A stretch of DNA of 64,000 nt from NCBI RefSeq assembly GCF_000987765.1, contig NZ_LAHP01000017.1:1-64000 (forward strand), in the 5' to 3' direction. Position 1 is the first letter of the stretch, and every line of letters begins with the position of its first letter. Made by a program: the position numbers and the translations under genes. Source of the DNA: Arsukibacterium sp. MJ3. GTDB taxonomy: Bacteria; Pseudomonadota; Gammaproteobacteria; Enterobacterales; Alteromonadaceae. The notes beneath the pieces were generated by a model, which saw only the letters and a list, made by a program, of their open reading frames with translations, made no database searches and had not been told where the DNA came from. Positions 8,457 through 20,562 of the stretch are shown here, piece by piece.

Positions 8457-9011
8457 TTAACGCTCTGGCTGGCTTACTTTGGCAGGTAACGCCGCGTGCT
8501 GGCTAACTTTCGGTTGTAACTCTTTGTCAAACCAGTCTTGTAACATCTGCCGTTCAAACGAAAACTCCGGTGTATTGCCACGTGGCGATAGCCGGCTCAT
8601 AAAGCCCATATCGCGTAATCGTTCTTCGCCACCCACCACTTCTTCACCAAACTGATCACGTAACAGGTGGTTAAAGCGAATAGCGGGCGAGTGAATTTCT
8701 CTAATTACCCGAATCGCCTGACCGGTACCCATGGCGAAATAATCAACTTGCCCTGCCAGGTCAACATCAGTTATGGTTGCTTGCCAGGTGTAGCCTTCAG
8801 GTAATTCGCTAGCCATCTCCTGAAAAAACGTCTCAATATTGCGCTTTACTCTTTCTTCAAAACGACTGCGAGAATCGTTCGCCGCGCGAATATCACTAAA
8901 TTTATCGACATCTTGCCAGTTTAGTTCTAATGCCGCGCCGGCATCGGTGTTACTTAGTGCCGGGGCTGACAATGCCAGGGCAAAGCTTGCTATCAGAACT
9001 GTTTTCATCAT
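8457..9011 (-). CDS. DUF3016 periplasmic protein
   Basis: A 184-residue exported protein of the DUF3016 family, function unknown. It has a signal peptide (about 1-20, ending APALS). The mature part has LNWQDVDKFSDIRAAN, a helix, LPEGYTWQATITDVDLAGQVD and an IRVIREIHSPAIRF strand, the usual DUF3016 sequence order. Two ATG codons stand in tandem; GAGG is better spaced for the second, at 9008. It is monocistronic. The protein contains no catalytic motif that I can name. Confidence 0.85.
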   Translation of the reverse strand: MMKTVLIASFALALSAPALSNTDAGAALELNWQDVDKFSDIRAANDSRSRFEERVKRNIETFFQEMASELPEGYTWQATITDVDLAGQVDYFAMGTGQAIRVIREIHSPAIRFNHLLRDQFGEEVVGGEERLRDMGFMSRLSPRGNTPEFSFERQMLQDWFDKELQPKVSQHAALPAKVSQPER

Positions 9012-9180
9012 TACCTCTCAATCGTTCACTCGGCTTAATATTGCTATTAAATTACGTTGTACAATTTAACCACGATCATCGCAGTTAGTTTGGCGCTTAA
9101 TTATACTATAGAGCATAACCAGCCAGCGGTGCTTGGCTAAAGTGTATTAATACTAGAGCCATTTTGTGAAAAAATGTACA

Positions 9181-9216
9181 AAAAAAAGCCCCCGCTGTTA
9201 CCCGGGAGCTTTTTTA
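9181..9216 (-). terminator. terminator of groES-groEL
   Basis: On the minus strand AGCTCCCG pairs with CGGGGGCT around an 8-base loop, followed by a T-run. It lies 16 bases after the groEL stop. Confidence 0.88.
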
Positions 9217-9231
9217 GCAGCAATAATGCTA

Positions 9232-10881
<1,650 letters not shown>

Positions 10882-10949
10882 TTAATTCAGTTTAAAGTTA
10901 AACGATGATGCTAAGTGCAACTTATATAATGCAGCTTATATAGTGCAGC

Positions 10950-11240
10950 TTAATCAAGGATCACACCTAAGATATTGTCTTCTTTAGTGATCACAAATTC
11001 CTGACCGTCTACTTTTTCAGTGCGTTCAACATAGGCACCAAATAATACTTTGTCGCCTACTTTTACGTCTAACGGCTTCACGTCACCGCTATCCAAAATG
11101 CGACCATTGCCAACTGCAACCACTTCGCCACGGCTAGATTTTTCGGCAGAAGCGCCGGTTAAAACGATGCCGCCAGCAGACTTACTTTCTGCTTCTAAGC
11201 GTTTAATGATGACACGATCATGTAAAGGACGAATATTCAT
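10950..11240 (-). CDS. groES: co-chaperonin GroES (10 kDa)
   Basis: Heptameric lid that caps GroEL and triggers substrate release into the cavity. The 96-residue protein reads [18 protein letters not shown], has the mobile loop around [18 protein letters not shown] and ends [10 protein letters not shown]. It is the first gene of the groES-groEL operon. A heat-shock promoter candidate lies 60-88 bases upstream of the start. Size and sequence are entirely normal. Confidence 0.99.
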   Translation of the reverse strand: MNIRPLHDRVIIKRLEAESKSAGGIVLTGASAEKSSRGEVVAVGNGRILDSGDVKPLDVKVGDKVLFGAYVERTEKVDGQEFVITKEDNILGVILD

Positions 11241-11544
11241 GCTCTAATCTCCTAAAGCGTTTTTGAGTTTTAACATGGGTGTTAAAATGCGTGTTCGGTA
11301 TATGGGGTAGCAGCAAAATAAATCCAAGGGGTAAACTGAAATTTTCTTGGTAACCCGCCTAAATTGTTTTGCTTCGCCGTATTTCTTAAGCAGTAATTAA
11401 GTATGTAGTGAAATAATATATTGTTGCAGCAGGTCTGTTGCTACCAGGGTTTGGTCGCAAGCAAAAAGACTACTAAGCCGACATTAACGTACAATGCCGT
11501 TGTTACAAGCCAAGGTTCAGCGTATTAATAAGAAGGTTTAACTG
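11241..11544. promoter_or_regulatory. 304-bp groES/dsbD divergent intergenic region
   Basis: It contains the sigma-32-like promoter for groES (11300-11328) and, on the other side, the AGAAGG ribosome site of dsbD. I see no other gene or RNA in it. Confidence 0.6.
11300..11328 (-). promoter_or_regulatory. sigma-32 (heat-shock) promoter of groES-groEL
   Basis: The minus strand reads CTTGGAT, 14 bases, then CCCCATAT. This is close to the sigma-32 consensus (CTTGAAA, 13-15 bases, CCCCATNT). The position, about 60 bases before the groES start, is suitable. Confidence 0.8.
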
Positions 11545-13347
11545 ATGTCTAACGTGTTTTTATTGCCATTTCTGTTGTGGTTTACCCTTATGGGACTGGG
11601 GCTTAGCACTTTGCCGGTGCAGGCGCAGCAAACGTCAGTGCTCAAAAGTCTGCTGCAGGCTGAAGATAGTTTTTTACCCGTAGAGCAAGCGTTTGAAATG
11701 GATTTTCGGCAACAAGACGACGAATTAATCGTTAGTTGGACCATTGCCGATGGCTATTATTTATATCGTGATAAATTTAAATTTGGTGGAGTAGCGGTAA
11801 GTTTTTCTCATCCGACCTACCCGGCCAGCATGCAAATTGAAGATGAGTTTTTTGGCGTTAGCGAGGTTTACTACCATCAGCTTACGTTGAAAATCCCGTT
11901 GGCCGATATTGCCGAAGATGCCTTTTTACGTATTCAATATATGGGCTGTGCTGAAGCAGGCCTGTGCTATCCACCGGTAAATAAAGAAATTCCTTTATCT
12001 GTAACCAGTCAAACGCCTACATCAGCTGGGCAACCCACTACAACAAATGTTCCTACCTCTAGCCAGTTTGGCCTGGCAGAACGGCTTAGCAGTGGTTCAA
12101 TCTGGCTAAACATGGGGGTGTTTTTCCTGCTGGGCCTAGGCCTGGCTTTTACCCCCTGTGTTTTCCCAATGTACCCTATTTTAAGCAGTATTATTGTTGG
12201 CCAAGGTAAACAACTGAGCACTCGCCGCGCTTTTGGTTTGTCGTTTAGTTATATCCAGGGTATGGCATTAATGTATTCTGCGCTGGGGTTAGTAGTCGCT
12301 AGCCTAGGCGTTAAATTTCAGGCATGGATGCAGCATCCGGCAGTGTTAATTGTTGCCAGTATTATTTTTGTGTTGCTGGCACTCGCCATGTTTGGCCGCA
12401 TTAATTTTCAATTACCCGCCAGCTGGCAGGCTAAAGTCAGTGCCATCAGTAATAAGCAGCAAGGCGGCAGTTTAAAAGGTGCTTTTATCATGGGGGCTTT
12501 GTCAGGCCTTATCGCCTCGCCCTGCACCACCGCGCCACTATCTGCCGCCCTGTTGTATGTAGCGCAAAGCGGTGACTTAATGCTCGGCGCACTCACACTG
12601 TATATTTTAAGCTTGGGCATGGGCTTGCCACTGCTATTGCTAGGCACTTCTGGTGGCAAGCTGCTGCCTAAAGCGGGTGCCTGGATGAATATTGTGAAAA
12701 CCGCTTTTGGTTTTATCCTGCTGCTGGTACCGATCATTCTATTAGAACGACTACTGCCCTTTTGGCAGGTTATTCTGCTGGCGTCATTACTGAGCCTGCT
12801 GGTAACCGGTTATTTATTTAAACTACTGTTCGAACAAACAGGCTCAACGGTCAAAGCCAGCCTATTGATTAGCGGTCAGTTGTTACTACTGGTGACCTTA
12901 TTGTTTAACTGGCAGTATTTTGGTCCGGGTCAAGCATCGTCTCAACTAACCGGGGCAGCCAGCAGCAATCAAAGCGATAAGGTGCAATTTATTGATGTAG
13001 CAGACTTAGCCGGGCTTGAGCAGCAACTGGCAATAGCAAAAGCAGCAAATGAATATACGCTGGTCGATTTATACGCCGACTGGTGTATAGCCTGTAAAGA
13101 GTTTGAGCAATTTACTTTTCCTGCTGCTCAAGTACAGGCACAAACCAGTAAAATGCGGCTGATTAAAATTGATGTAACGAAAATGAGTCGCTCTGATGAA
13201 AAGCTACTGAATCACTTTCAGGTGTTGGGCTTACCCACCTTGTTGTTTTTCAGCCCTGCGGGTGAGGAACTGACCAGTGCCCGGGTAACCGGTTTTATGG
13301 CCGCTACGCCTTTTGCCGAGCATTTAGCGGCACTGACCACACCGTAA
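11545..13347 (+). CDS. dsbD: thiol:disulfide interchange protein DsbD
   Basis: Inner-membrane protein that carries electrons from cytoplasmic thioredoxin to periplasmic DsbC, DsbG and cytochrome c maturation. The 600-residue product has a signal peptide (cleaved near VQA-QQ), an N-terminal alpha domain with the pair C135/C141 (GCAEAGLCYPP), a membrane beta domain with C205 (FTPCVFPMYP) and C327 (IASPCTTAPL), and a C-terminal thioredoxin domain with C514-IA-C517 (ADWCIACK). All six redox cysteines are present. The gene has a clear AGAAGG ribosome site and appears monocistronic. Confidence 0.96.
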   Translation: MSNVFLLPFLLWFTLMGLGLSTLPVQAQQTSVLKSLLQAEDSFLPVEQAFEMDFRQQDDELIVSWTIADGYYLYRDKFKFGGVAVSFSHPTYPASMQIEDEFFGVSEVYYHQLTLKIPLADIAEDAFLRIQYMGCAEAGLCYPPVNKEIPLSVTSQTPTSAGQPTTTNVPTSSQFGLAERLSSGSIWLNMGVFFLLGLGLAFTPCVFPMYPILSSIIVGQGKQLSTRRAFGLSFSYIQGMALMYSALGLVVASLGVKFQAWMQHPAVLIVASIIFVLLALAMFGRINFQLPASWQAKVSAISNKQQGGSLKGAFIMGALSGLIASPCTTAPLSAALLYVAQSGDLMLGALTLYILSLGMGLPLLLLGTSGGKLLPKAGAWMNIVKTAFGFILLLVPIILLERLLPFWQVILLASLLSLLVTGYLFKLLFEQTGSTVKASLLISGQLLLLVTLLFNWQYFGPGQASSQLTGAASSNQSDKVQFIDVADLAGLEQQLAIAKAANEYTLVDLYADWCIACKEFEQFTFPAAQVQAQTSKMRLIKIDVTKMSRSDEKLLNHFQVLGLPTLLFFSPAGEELTSARVTGFMAATPFAEHLAALTTP

Positions 13348-13619
13348 GGTAACCGTTTTCTGGCCAGCTACCCGCCGTTGAGCTCGGTGCTGGCCAGCGT
13401 TTCAACTGCTATATTGGTTTATTTCACCAACCTCGTTTTAGCCACTCTGGCTGATAAGACCAGTATTTTGCTGCCATTTGTCACGATTTCACTATAATAA
13501 GGCGCTTATCGGCTGTTCACGGGTGCAGTAATGTTTGGAATTCAGCAAACAGGTGCATTTTTGCTTCAGCTCTCGTAAGATAAAGTTCATTCATTACATT
13601 TAGCGGAAATACAGCACAA

Positions 13620-14072
13620 ATGGCGGCAAATTACCGAATTTTATTGTTAAATGGCCCAAACCTAAACATGCTTGGTGTGCGTGAGCCATCGGTATACGGG
13701 ACCGCCAGCCTGAGCGATATAGTCCAGGAGTTGCAAAGCCAAGCGACTACACTGAATGTTAACCTTAGCCATTTTCAATCAAATGCCGAACACGAACTAA
13801 TAAACGCTATACAACAAAGCCTGGGGCAACAAGATTATATTTTAATTAATCCTGGCGCCTTTACTCACACCAGCATAGCCATGCGGGATGCATTGTTAGC
13901 AGTGGCTATTCCTTTTATTGAAATTCATTTATCCAACGTGCATGCCCGGGAAGCATTCCGGCGACACTCTTATTTAGCTGATATTGCAAAAGGTGTGATC
14001 TGCGGCCTGGGTGCCAAAGGTTACCACTACGCGCTCGATGCCGCAGTAGCAGCATTACATACAACCAAATAA
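13620..14072 (+). CDS. aroQ: type II 3-dehydroquinate dehydratase AroQ
   Basis: Dehydrates 3-dehydroquinate to 3-dehydroshikimate in the shikimate pathway; the type II enzyme is a dodecamer. The 150-residue protein has the opening [20 protein letters not shown] with the catalytic Arg and Tyr, the segment [16 protein letters not shown], and [20 protein letters not shown] with the catalytic His. It lies 24 bases ahead of accB. The aroQ-accB-accC order is a common gammaproteobacterial operon. The ATG start fits the family. Confidence 0.97.
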   Translation: MAANYRILLLNGPNLNMLGVREPSVYGTASLSDIVQELQSQATTLNVNLSHFQSNAEHELINAIQQSLGQQDYILINPGAFTHTSIAMRDALLAVAIPFIEIHLSNVHAREAFRRHSYLADIAKGVICGLGAKGYHYALDAAVAALHTTK

Positions 14073-14096
14073 ATTCACTAACATCAGGCGACAGAC

Positions 14097-14552
14097 ATGG
14101 ATATTAGAAAAATTAAAAAATTAATTGAATTGCTGGAAGAATCTGGCATTTCTGAGCTAGAAATTACCGAAGGTGAAGAGTCAGTGCGTATTAGCCGCCA
14201 TAGCCCGGTACAGCATTTTGCGCCAATGCAACCAATGCACTATGCCCAACCACAAATGCAAGCCCCAGCGGCAGCTCCAGCCGCAATAGCCACTGAACCG
14301 GCTAAACCGGTTTTCAATGGGCAAGTGGTTAAATCGCCGATGGTTGGCTCTTTTTACCGGGCAGCATCGCCTACCTCTAAAAACTTTGTTGAAGTAGGCC
14401 AGACCGTACAAGTGGGTGATACCCTGTGTATTGTTGAAGCCATGAAAATGATGAACCAAATCCAGTCGGATAAAGCTGGCGTGGTAAAAGAAATTCTGGT
14501 TGAAAACGGCGACCCAGTCGAATTTGATCAGCCGTTATTTATTCTCGAATAA
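14097..14552 (+). CDS. accB: biotin carboxyl carrier protein of acetyl-CoA carboxylase
   Basis: Carries biotin between the carboxylase and carboxyltransferase sites of acetyl-CoA carboxylase, the committed step of fatty-acid synthesis. The 151-residue protein has an N-terminal helical part ([20 protein letters not shown]), a Pro/Ala/Gln-rich linker (about 40-75) and a biotinyl domain in which K117 of EAMKMMNQ is the biotin attachment site. accC starts 17 bases later, as in most gammaproteobacteria. Confidence 0.98.
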   Translation: MDIRKIKKLIELLEESGISELEITEGEESVRISRHSPVQHFAPMQPMHYAQPQMQAPAAAPAAIATEPAKPVFNGQVVKSPMVGSFYRAASPTSKNFVEVGQTVQVGDTLCIVEAMKMMNQIQSDKAGVVKEILVENGDPVEFDQPLFILE

Positions 14553-14569
14553 CCGAAAAAGGCTGACCG

Positions 14570-15913
14570 ATGCTAGAAAAAGTATTAATTGCCAACCGGG
14601 GCGAAATTGCGCTGCGTATCTTGCGCGCCTGCAAAGAACTCGGTATTAAAACGGTGGCGGTACACTCCACTGTCGATCGTAATTTAAAGCACGTGTTATT
14701 GGCCGATGAGACAATTTGTATTGGCCCGGCACCTTCACCGCAAAGTTACTTAAATATTCCGGCGTTAATTGCTGCTGCTGAAGTAACCAATGCCCAAGCT
14801 ATTCACCCGGGTTATGGTTTTTTAGCCGAACGGGCTGATTTTGCGCAGCAGGTTGAAGAAAGTGGCTTAGTGTTTATTGGCCCGCACCCCGATTCTATTC
14901 GGCTAATGGGCGATAAAGTATCGGCCATTGAAGCAATGAAAAAAGCCGGTGTGCCTTGTGTACCTGGCTCAGACGGCGCAGTAGGCGACGATGCTGAACT
15001 GAATAAAGTCATTGCTAATCGCATTGGTTATCCGATTATTGTTAAAGCCGCCGGCGGCGGCGGCGGCCGCGGCATGCGCGTGGTGCGAAGCGAAGCAGAG
15101 TTAGTAAGCTCGATTGAAATGACCAAAGCCGAAGCAAAAGCGGCTTTTGGTAATGACATGGTGTACATGGAGAAATTCCTGGAAAACCCACGGCACATCG
15201 AAATTCAGGTATTAGCTGACGGCCAGGGCCATGCTATTCACCTTGGCGAGCGCGATTGCTCTATGCAACGCCGTCACCAAAAAGTAGTAGAAGAAGCACC
15301 GGCTCCAGGTATTACTCCTGAATTGCGGGCCTTTATCGGTGGTCGCTGTGTTGATGCCTGTAAAGTTATGAATTATCGCGGCGCCGGCACCTTTGAATTT
15401 TTGTTTGAAGATGGCGAGTTTTTCTTTATTGAAATGAATACCCGGATTCAGGTTGAACATCCGGTAACTGAAATGATCAGTGGTGTCGACTTAATTAAAG
15501 AGCAGCTACGCATTGCATCTGGTATGCCATTAACTCTGAAACAAGAAGACATTGTGATCCGCGGTCATGCAGTAGAATGCCGGATTAATGCTGAAGATCC
15601 GGTTACTTTTATCCCTTCACCGGGTAAAATTACCCGTTTCCATCCAGCCGGTGGTAATGGTGTGCGCTGGGATTCACATATCTATGCTGATTACACGGTA
15701 CCGCCTAACTACGACTCAATGGTAGGTAAACTGATTACTTACGGTGAAAATCGCGAGATTGCTATCGCCAGAATGCGCAATGCGCTAGATGAGCTAGTGG
15801 TCGAAGGCATCAAAACCAATATTCCGCTGCACAAAGATATTATGCGCGATACGGAGTTTTGCAAAGGTGGCACCAATATTCATTACCTGGAGAAAAAACT
15901 GGCAATGAAGTAA
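14570..15913 (+). CDS. accC: biotin carboxylase subunit of acetyl-CoA carboxylase
   Basis: ATP-grasp enzyme that carboxylates the biotin on AccB using bicarbonate. The 447-residue product has the normal start [20 protein letters not shown], the Gly-rich ATP loop [13 protein letters not shown], the HIEIQVLAD strand, [20 protein letters not shown] and the metal and active-site region [16 protein letters not shown]. The length is standard. It ends the aroQ-accB-accC operon and is followed by a hairpin terminator. Confidence 0.98.
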   Translation: MLEKVLIANRGEIALRILRACKELGIKTVAVHSTVDRNLKHVLLADETICIGPAPSPQSYLNIPALIAAAEVTNAQAIHPGYGFLAERADFAQQVEESGLVFIGPHPDSIRLMGDKVSAIEAMKKAGVPCVPGSDGAVGDDAELNKVIANRIGYPIIVKAAGGGGGRGMRVVRSEAELVSSIEMTKAEAKAAFGNDMVYMEKFLENPRHIEIQVLADGQGHAIHLGERDCSMQRRHQKVVEEAPAPGITPELRAFIGGRCVDACKVMNYRGAGTFEFLFEDGEFFFIEMNTRIQVEHPVTEMISGVDLIKEQLRIASGMPLTLKQEDIVIRGHAVECRINAEDPVTFIPSPGKITRFHPAGGNGVRWDSHIYADYTVPPNYDSMVGKLITYGENREIAIARMRNALDELVVEGIKTNIPLHKDIMRDTEFCKGGTNIHYLEKKLAMK

Positions 15914-15942
15914 GCACCGCGTCTAAGGTGTTTATACAGATT

Positions 15943-15966
15943 AAAGGCCGCAATTGCGGCCTTTTT
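15943..15966 (+). terminator. terminator of aroQ-accB-accC
   Basis: AAAGGCCGCAATTGCGGCCT is a perfect hairpin followed by TTTT. It lies 29 bases after the accC stop. Confidence 0.9.
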
Positions 15967-16002
15967 GCTATAATGCGGCAAATTTTCTGTGAGAGATAAC
16001 AC

Positions 16003-16887
16003 ATGCCCTGGATCCAGCTACGTATAAACACCACTGAAAAGAAAGCCGAGCAGGTCAGCGATATGCTAATGAGTTGGGGCGCGCAAGCCGTCAGCTTTAT
16101 TGATGCCCATGACACGCCTATTTATGAGCCACTGCCTGGCGAGGTTATTTACTGGACCAATACCATTGTAGTTGGCCTGTTTGATGCCGAGCACCCCATG
16201 GATAATGTGCTAAGTGAGCTACATAAAGTGGCGTTATTTAAAGACGGTGTAACCTACAAACTAGAGCAATTAGAAGATAAAGACTGGGTGCGGGAATGGA
16301 TGGACAGCTTCCACCCGATTAAATTTGGCCAACGGCTATGGGTTTGCCCTAGCTGGTGCGACATTCCCGACCCGACAGCGGTTAATGTTATGCTTGACCC
16401 GGGTTTAGCCTTTGGTACCGGCACCCACCCTACCACCGCCTTATGCATGCAGTGGCTAGATCAGCACATTACATTGGGGCAAACCGTGGTCGATTTTGGT
16501 TGTGGCTCAGGTATTTTGGGCATTGCCGCGCTAAAACTGGGCGCAAAGAGAGTGATTGGCATTGATATTGACCCGCAGGCGATAGAAGCCAGCACAGCCA
16601 ACGCTGCCCGCAATGAGGTGAGCGGTCAAATAGAGCTGTACTTAGCCAAAGATCAGCCCAACTTACAAGCCGATGTCGTCGTCGCTAATATTCTGGCTGG
16701 GCCACTGGCTGAACTTAGTCAGGTGATCAGTAGCTATGTAAAACCTGGCGGACTGCTGGCATTATCCGGTATTTTACAAAGCCAGGCGCAACACGTTATT
16801 GCTGCCTACCAGCATCAATTTAGCTTTGATCCGGTTGCTGAGCAAGACGAATGGGTCAGATTAAGTGCGCGTAAAAACCGATCTTAA
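16003..16887 (+). CDS. prmA: ribosomal protein L11 methyltransferase PrmA
   Basis: S-adenosylmethionine-dependent enzyme that trimethylates several amino groups of ribosomal protein L11. The 294-residue protein has the N-terminal L11-recognition domain ([16 protein letters not shown]) and a class I methyltransferase fold with the SAM loop [20 protein letters not shown], the acidic IGIDIDPQA and the catalytic-region [10 protein letters not shown]. It precedes dusB-fis, a frequent neighbourhood. Confidence 0.96.
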   Translation: MPWIQLRINTTEKKAEQVSDMLMSWGAQAVSFIDAHDTPIYEPLPGEVIYWTNTIVVGLFDAEHPMDNVLSELHKVALFKDGVTYKLEQLEDKDWVREWMDSFHPIKFGQRLWVCPSWCDIPDPTAVNVMLDPGLAFGTGTHPTTALCMQWLDQHITLGQTVVDFGCGSGILGIAALKLGAKRVIGIDIDPQAIEASTANAARNEVSGQIELYLAKDQPNLQADVVVANILAGPLAELSQVISSYVKPGGLLALSGILQSQAQHVIAAYQHQFSFDPVAEQDEWVRLSARKNRS

Positions 16888-17052
16888 GTGGCAAATTAGC
16901 TGGTGATAAAACAAACAGCCTTGCAATTATCTTTTTTGCCAAGCCATTGTTTACGGACATGCAGCAACAGGAAAACACATCTTTTCAGCCTTTTAGCGAA
17001 TGTCAATCCCTGAAAGGCCAGATTAATTGCTGTTTTGTTTAAATAATAACCT

Positions 17053-17080
17053 TTGCTTTGTTGGCAAAAATCCGTAAACT
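17053..17080 (+). promoter_or_regulatory. candidate promoter of dusB-fis
   Basis: TTGCTT, 16 bases, then TAAACT, followed by a GC-rich discriminator (TAGCGCCCC). Such discriminators mark stringently controlled promoters such as E. coli fis. The predicted start lies about 29 bases before the GTG start of dusB. The -35 match is weak. Confidence 0.4.
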
Positions 17081-17115
17081 TAGCGCCCCTTATGGGTAGA
17101 GCCTTGGATTACACG

Positions 17116-18087
17116 GTGCGCATAGGTCCTTATCAGTTAGCGAACAAGGTAATTTGTGCACCGATGGCTGGCGTAACTGATCACACTTTTCGTGAACTTT
17201 GCCGCCGGTTTGGTGCTGCGTTAGCGGTATCTGAGATGCTTTCGAGCAACCCTCAGGTCTGGCAAAGCGAAAAGTCACAAAACCGCATGGGCCACCGACA
17301 GGAGTCGGGCATTCGTTCGGTACAAATTGCCGGTAGTGATCCGGCTCAAATGGCCGCTGCTGCGCAATACAATGTAGATATTGGTGCTGATATTATTGAT
17401 ATCAACATGGGTTGCCCGGCAAAAAAGGTCAATAAAAAACTGGCCGGTTCAGCGTTACTGCAATACCCGGAACTGGTAGAGCAGATTATTCGCGCTGTGG
17501 TTAACGCCGTGAACGTGCCGGTAACCTTAAAAATTCGTACAGGTTGGGACCCCGAGCATCGCAACGGGGTGCAGATTGCCCGGATTGCAGAAGACAACGG
17601 CATTCAGGCATTGGCTGTGCACGGCAGAACAAAGGCCTGCATGTACAAAGGCGAGGCCGAATACGACACCATAAAAGCCATTAAACAGGCGGTGTTATTA
17701 CCGGTTATTGCCAATGGCGATATCTCTACACCGGAAAAAGCACAGTTTGTGCTCGAGTATACCGGTGCCGACGCCATAATGATTGGCCGCGCGGCACAGG
17801 GTCGTCCCTGGATTTTCAGGGAAGTAACCCATTATCTGGCGACAGGTAAAAAACTGGCTGCACCGGCCATTGCCGAAGTGCAGCAAATCATGCTGGAGCA
17901 TGTGCAGGGTTTACATCAGCTATACGGCGTGCATTTAGGGCCTCGAATAGCCCGCAAGCACGTTGGCTGGTATTTAGCTGAGCATGATGCCCAGGGTGTG
18001 TTTCGCAGCGAATTCAATGCCATTGAACAGGCCGAGCGCCAATTTGAGGCATTAAACGACTATTTTCATCAACTAGCAGCAACCTAA
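17116..18087 (+). CDS. dusB: tRNA-dihydrouridine synthase DusB
   Basis: FMN enzyme that reduces specific uridines in the tRNA D-loop to dihydrouridine. The 323-residue product begins [22 protein letters not shown] and has [20 protein letters not shown] with the active Cys, then [21 protein letters not shown] and [17 protein letters not shown] chose GTG at 17116 because the family starts at this point and the candidate promoter lies too close for the ATG at 17092. fis follows after 17 bases, the conserved dusB-fis operon. Confidence 0.93.
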   Translation: MRIGPYQLANKVICAPMAGVTDHTFRELCRRFGAALAVSEMLSSNPQVWQSEKSQNRMGHRQESGIRSVQIAGSDPAQMAAAAQYNVDIGADIIDINMGCPAKKVNKKLAGSALLQYPELVEQIIRAVVNAVNVPVTLKIRTGWDPEHRNGVQIARIAEDNGIQALAVHGRTKACMYKGEAEYDTIKAIKQAVLLPVIANGDISTPEKAQFVLEYTGADAIMIGRAAQGRPWIFREVTHYLATGKKLAAPAIAEVQQIMLEHVQGLHQLYGVHLGPRIARKHVGWYLAEHDAQGVFRSEFNAIEQAERQFEALNDYFHQLAAT

Positions 18088-18104
18088 CGCAAAAGAGATA
18101 AGCA

Positions 18105-18395
18105 ATGTTTAATTCGAACGTTACTTCGCCATTTATTACTAATGCCCATGTTCAAACTCAGGAAAAGCCACAAGCGTTAAGCAACGCCGTGCAAAAAGCC
18201 GTCGCCAACTACCTGCAACAGTTAAACGGTCAAGATGTTAACGACCTTTATGAACTGGTATTGTCAGAGTTAGAGCGTCCATTACTGGAGGAGGTGATGA
18301 AATACACCCGCGGCAATCAAACCCGCGCGGCCAACCTGATGGGCATCAACCGCGGTACGCTGCGCAAGAAGCTAAAACAATACGGCATGAGTTAA
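18105..18395 (+). CDS. fis: DNA-binding protein Fis
   Basis: Nucleoid-associated protein that bends DNA, activates rRNA and tRNA promoters and assists site-specific inversion. The 96-residue protein carries the C-terminal helix-turn-helix [20 protein letters not shown] ending KKLKQYGMS, nearly the same as in enterobacteria. The N-terminal half is more variable, as usual. It is cotranscribed with dusB and ends at a strong terminator. Expression is probably set by growth rate through the dusB promoter. Confidence 0.97.
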   Translation: MFNSNVTSPFITNAHVQTQEKPQALSNAVQKAVANYLQQLNGQDVNDLYELVLSELERPLLEEVMKYTRGNQTRAANLMGINRGTLRKKLKQYGMS

Positions 18396-18424
18396 TGCCA
18401 CCGCGAGGCCCCGGTCTCGCCACT

Positions 18425-18446
18425 AAGCACCTTCGGGTGCTTTTTT
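18425..18446 (+). terminator. terminator of dusB-fis
   Basis: AAGCACC, loop TTCG, GGTGCTT, then a T-run. A textbook hairpin. Confidence 0.92.
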
Positions 18447-18495
18447 ATTGGTTTAATTAAAATTTGTTATTAGCAAGCGACAAGAGAGTATAAAC

Positions 18496-20082
18496 ATGAC
18501 GACACTACGCCCTATTCGCCGCGCACTGTTAAGTGTGTCTGATAAAACCGGTATCGTGGAATTTGCAAGGGCCTTAGCCGCCCGGCACGTTGATATTTTG
18601 TCTACTGGCGGCACCGCTAAACTATTGGCCGAGCATGGTATTCAGGTAACTGAAGTGTCTGATTACACTGGCCACCCGGAAATTATGGATGGCCGGGTAA
18701 AAACCCTGCACCCGAAAATTCATGGCGGTATTTTAGCCCGGCGTGGGGTTGATGAAAATGTGATGGCTGATCACAACATTGAACCTATCGACTTAGTCGT
18801 CGTAAACCTGTATCCGTTTGCCCGCACCGTAGCCAAGCCAGGCTGCTCGCTAGAAGACGCCATTGAAAACATCGATATTGGTGGCCCAACCATGGTGCGT
18901 GCCGCTGCAAAAAATTACAAAGATGTCACTATTGTAGTTAATGCCAAAGATTATGACATTGTAATGGCCGAAATGCAGGCCAACGGCGGCGCCACCAGAC
19001 ATGCTACCCGCTTTAGCCTGGCTATTAGTGCCTTTGAACACACGGCGCAGTATGATGGCATGATTGCCAACTACTTTGGCGCCATGTTGCCGGCCTATGA
19101 CACGCCGACAGAACCTGCCAGCCCATTTCCACGCACCTTTAATAGTCAGTTCGTTAAAAAACAAGACTTACGCTATGGCGAAAACAGCCATCAGAGTGCG
19201 GCGTTTTATGTGCAAGATGGCACAGTCGAAGCTTCAGTAGCAACAGCTACTCAGCTGCAGGGCAAGGCTTTATCTTATAACAATATTGCCGATACGGATG
19301 CCGCGCTGGAATGTGTAAAAGAATTCAGTGAACCGGCCTGCGTTATCGTTAAGCATGCTAATCCTTGCGGTGTCGCTATTGGTGATAGTATTTTGGTTGC
19401 TTATAACCGCGCTTATCAGACCGACCCAACCTCAGCCTTTGGTGGCATTATTGCCTTTAACCGCGAACTGGATGACACCACTGCCAAAGACATCATCAGC
19501 CGCCAGTTTGTAGAAGTGATTATTGCGCCTTCGGCTTCTGATGCGGCAGTTGCCGTGGTTGGTACTAAGCCAAACGTTCGCCTGTTAGTTTGTGGTGAAT
19601 TGAGCGCGGCATCAGCAGCACTGGATATGAAACAGGTTAACGGCGGTATGCTACTGCAAGACCGCGATCAGGCAAAAATCATCGCTGCTGATTTACAGGT
19701 AGTCACCAAGCGCCAGCCAAATGAGCAAGAATTAACAGACTTACTGTTCTGCTGGAAAGTAGCCAAGTTCGTTAAATCTAACGCCATTGTTTATGTCAAA
19801 AACAGCATGACCATTGGCGTTGGTGCCGGCCAAATGAGCCGGGTATACAGCGCAAAAATCGCTGGTATTAAAGCAGCCGACGAAAACTTAGAAGTAGCAG
19901 GCTCCGTAATGGCTTCCGACGCCTTCTTTCCGTTTCGCGACGGTATTGATGCTGCCGCTGCCGCAGGCATTACTGCAGTAATTCAGCCGGGTGGCTCTAT
20001 GCGCGACGGCGAAGTGATTGCCGCCGCCGACGAACACGGTATGGCCATGGTGTTTACCGGCGTAAGGCACTTTAAACATTAA
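18496..20082 (+). CDS. purH: bifunctional AICAR formyltransferase / IMP cyclohydrolase PurH
   Basis: Catalyses the last two steps of IMP synthesis. The 528-residue product has an N-terminal MGS-like cyclohydrolase domain ([19 protein letters not shown], then STGGTAKLL and [15 protein letters not shown]) and a C-terminal transformylase domain with [10 protein letters not shown], where the Lys-His pair is catalytic. The length is normal. In enterobacteria purD follows; here a hairpin and an opposing gene follow instead, so purH stands alone. I see no obvious PurR operator in the gap before it. Confidence 0.97.
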   Translation: MTTLRPIRRALLSVSDKTGIVEFARALAARHVDILSTGGTAKLLAEHGIQVTEVSDYTGHPEIMDGRVKTLHPKIHGGILARRGVDENVMADHNIEPIDLVVVNLYPFARTVAKPGCSLEDAIENIDIGGPTMVRAAAKNYKDVTIVVNAKDYDIVMAEMQANGGATRHATRFSLAISAFEHTAQYDGMIANYFGAMLPAYDTPTEPASPFPRTFNSQFVKKQDLRYGENSHQSAAFYVQDGTVEASVATATQLQGKALSYNNIADTDAALECVKEFSEPACVIVKHANPCGVAIGDSILVAYNRAYQTDPTSAFGGIIAFNRELDDTTAKDIISRQFVEVIIAPSASDAAVAVVGTKPNVRLLVCGELSAASAALDMKQVNGGMLLQDRDQAKIIAADLQVVTKRQPNEQELTDLLFCWKVAKFVKSNAIVYVKNSMTIGVGAGQMSRVYSAKIAGIKAADENLEVAGSVMASDAFFPFRDGIDAAAAAGITAVIQPGGSMRDGEVIAAADEHGMAMVFTGVRHFKH

Positions 20083-20125
20083 AGCTGGCGCCATTAAGTT
20101 TTTGCTTTAGTGGTATGTTCTTTAG

Positions 20126-20160
20126 AATACAATAAGGCCGCTTTGCGGCCTTATTGTATT
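20126..20160. terminator. bidirectional hairpin between purH and the CsaA-like gene
   Basis: The two arms of 16 bases match perfectly around TTT (core AAGGCCGC/GCGGCCTT). It lies between convergent genes and can serve both, although the T-tracts are short. Confidence 0.75.
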
Positions 20161-20166
20161 ACTCTG

Positions 20167-20505
20167 CTAGCCCAGCTTAGCACCATTCGGCACCGGGCTA
20201 TCTACCGTTACCAGCACAATAGCGCCATCTTTTCGGGCAAAGCCGGTTACTAAACACTCCGACTGCATCGGTCCAATTTGTTTGAGTGGGAAATTGACTA
20301 CGGCCATCACCTGCTTACCCACTAGCTGCTCTTTACTGTATAGCGTGGTGATTTGCGCACTAGATTTTTTAATGCCAATTTCGCTGCCAAAATCCAATTG
20401 CAGTTTATAGGCGGGCTTGCGGGCTTGTGGGAAATCCTCTACCGCGATGATAGTGCCTACCCGTAATTCTACTTTGGCAAAATCTTGCCAGCTGATCGTT
20501 TCCAT
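20167..20505 (-). CDS. csaA: CsaA-like tRNA-binding protein
   Basis: A 112-residue single-domain OB-fold protein of the EMAP/Trbp111 type. It reads [20 protein letters not shown], then [27 protein letters not shown] and [15 protein letters not shown], and ends PVPNGAKLG. This matches CsaA more closely than E. coli YgjH. CsaA proteins have been described as export-related chaperones, and the fold binds tRNA; the physiological role in this organism cannot be read from context. It is convergent with purH and divergent from fpr. Confidence 0.87.
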   Translation of the reverse strand: METISWQDFAKVELRVGTIIAVEDFPQARKPAYKLQLDFGSEIGIKKSSAQITTLYSKEQLVGKQVMAVVNFPLKQIGPMQSECLVTGFARKDGAIVLVTVDSPVPNGAKLG

Positions 20506-20562
20506 TACGCCCTCTGTACTAAGCTGCTATGATGTTAAAATTAAGGTAAACCGGAGAACCCT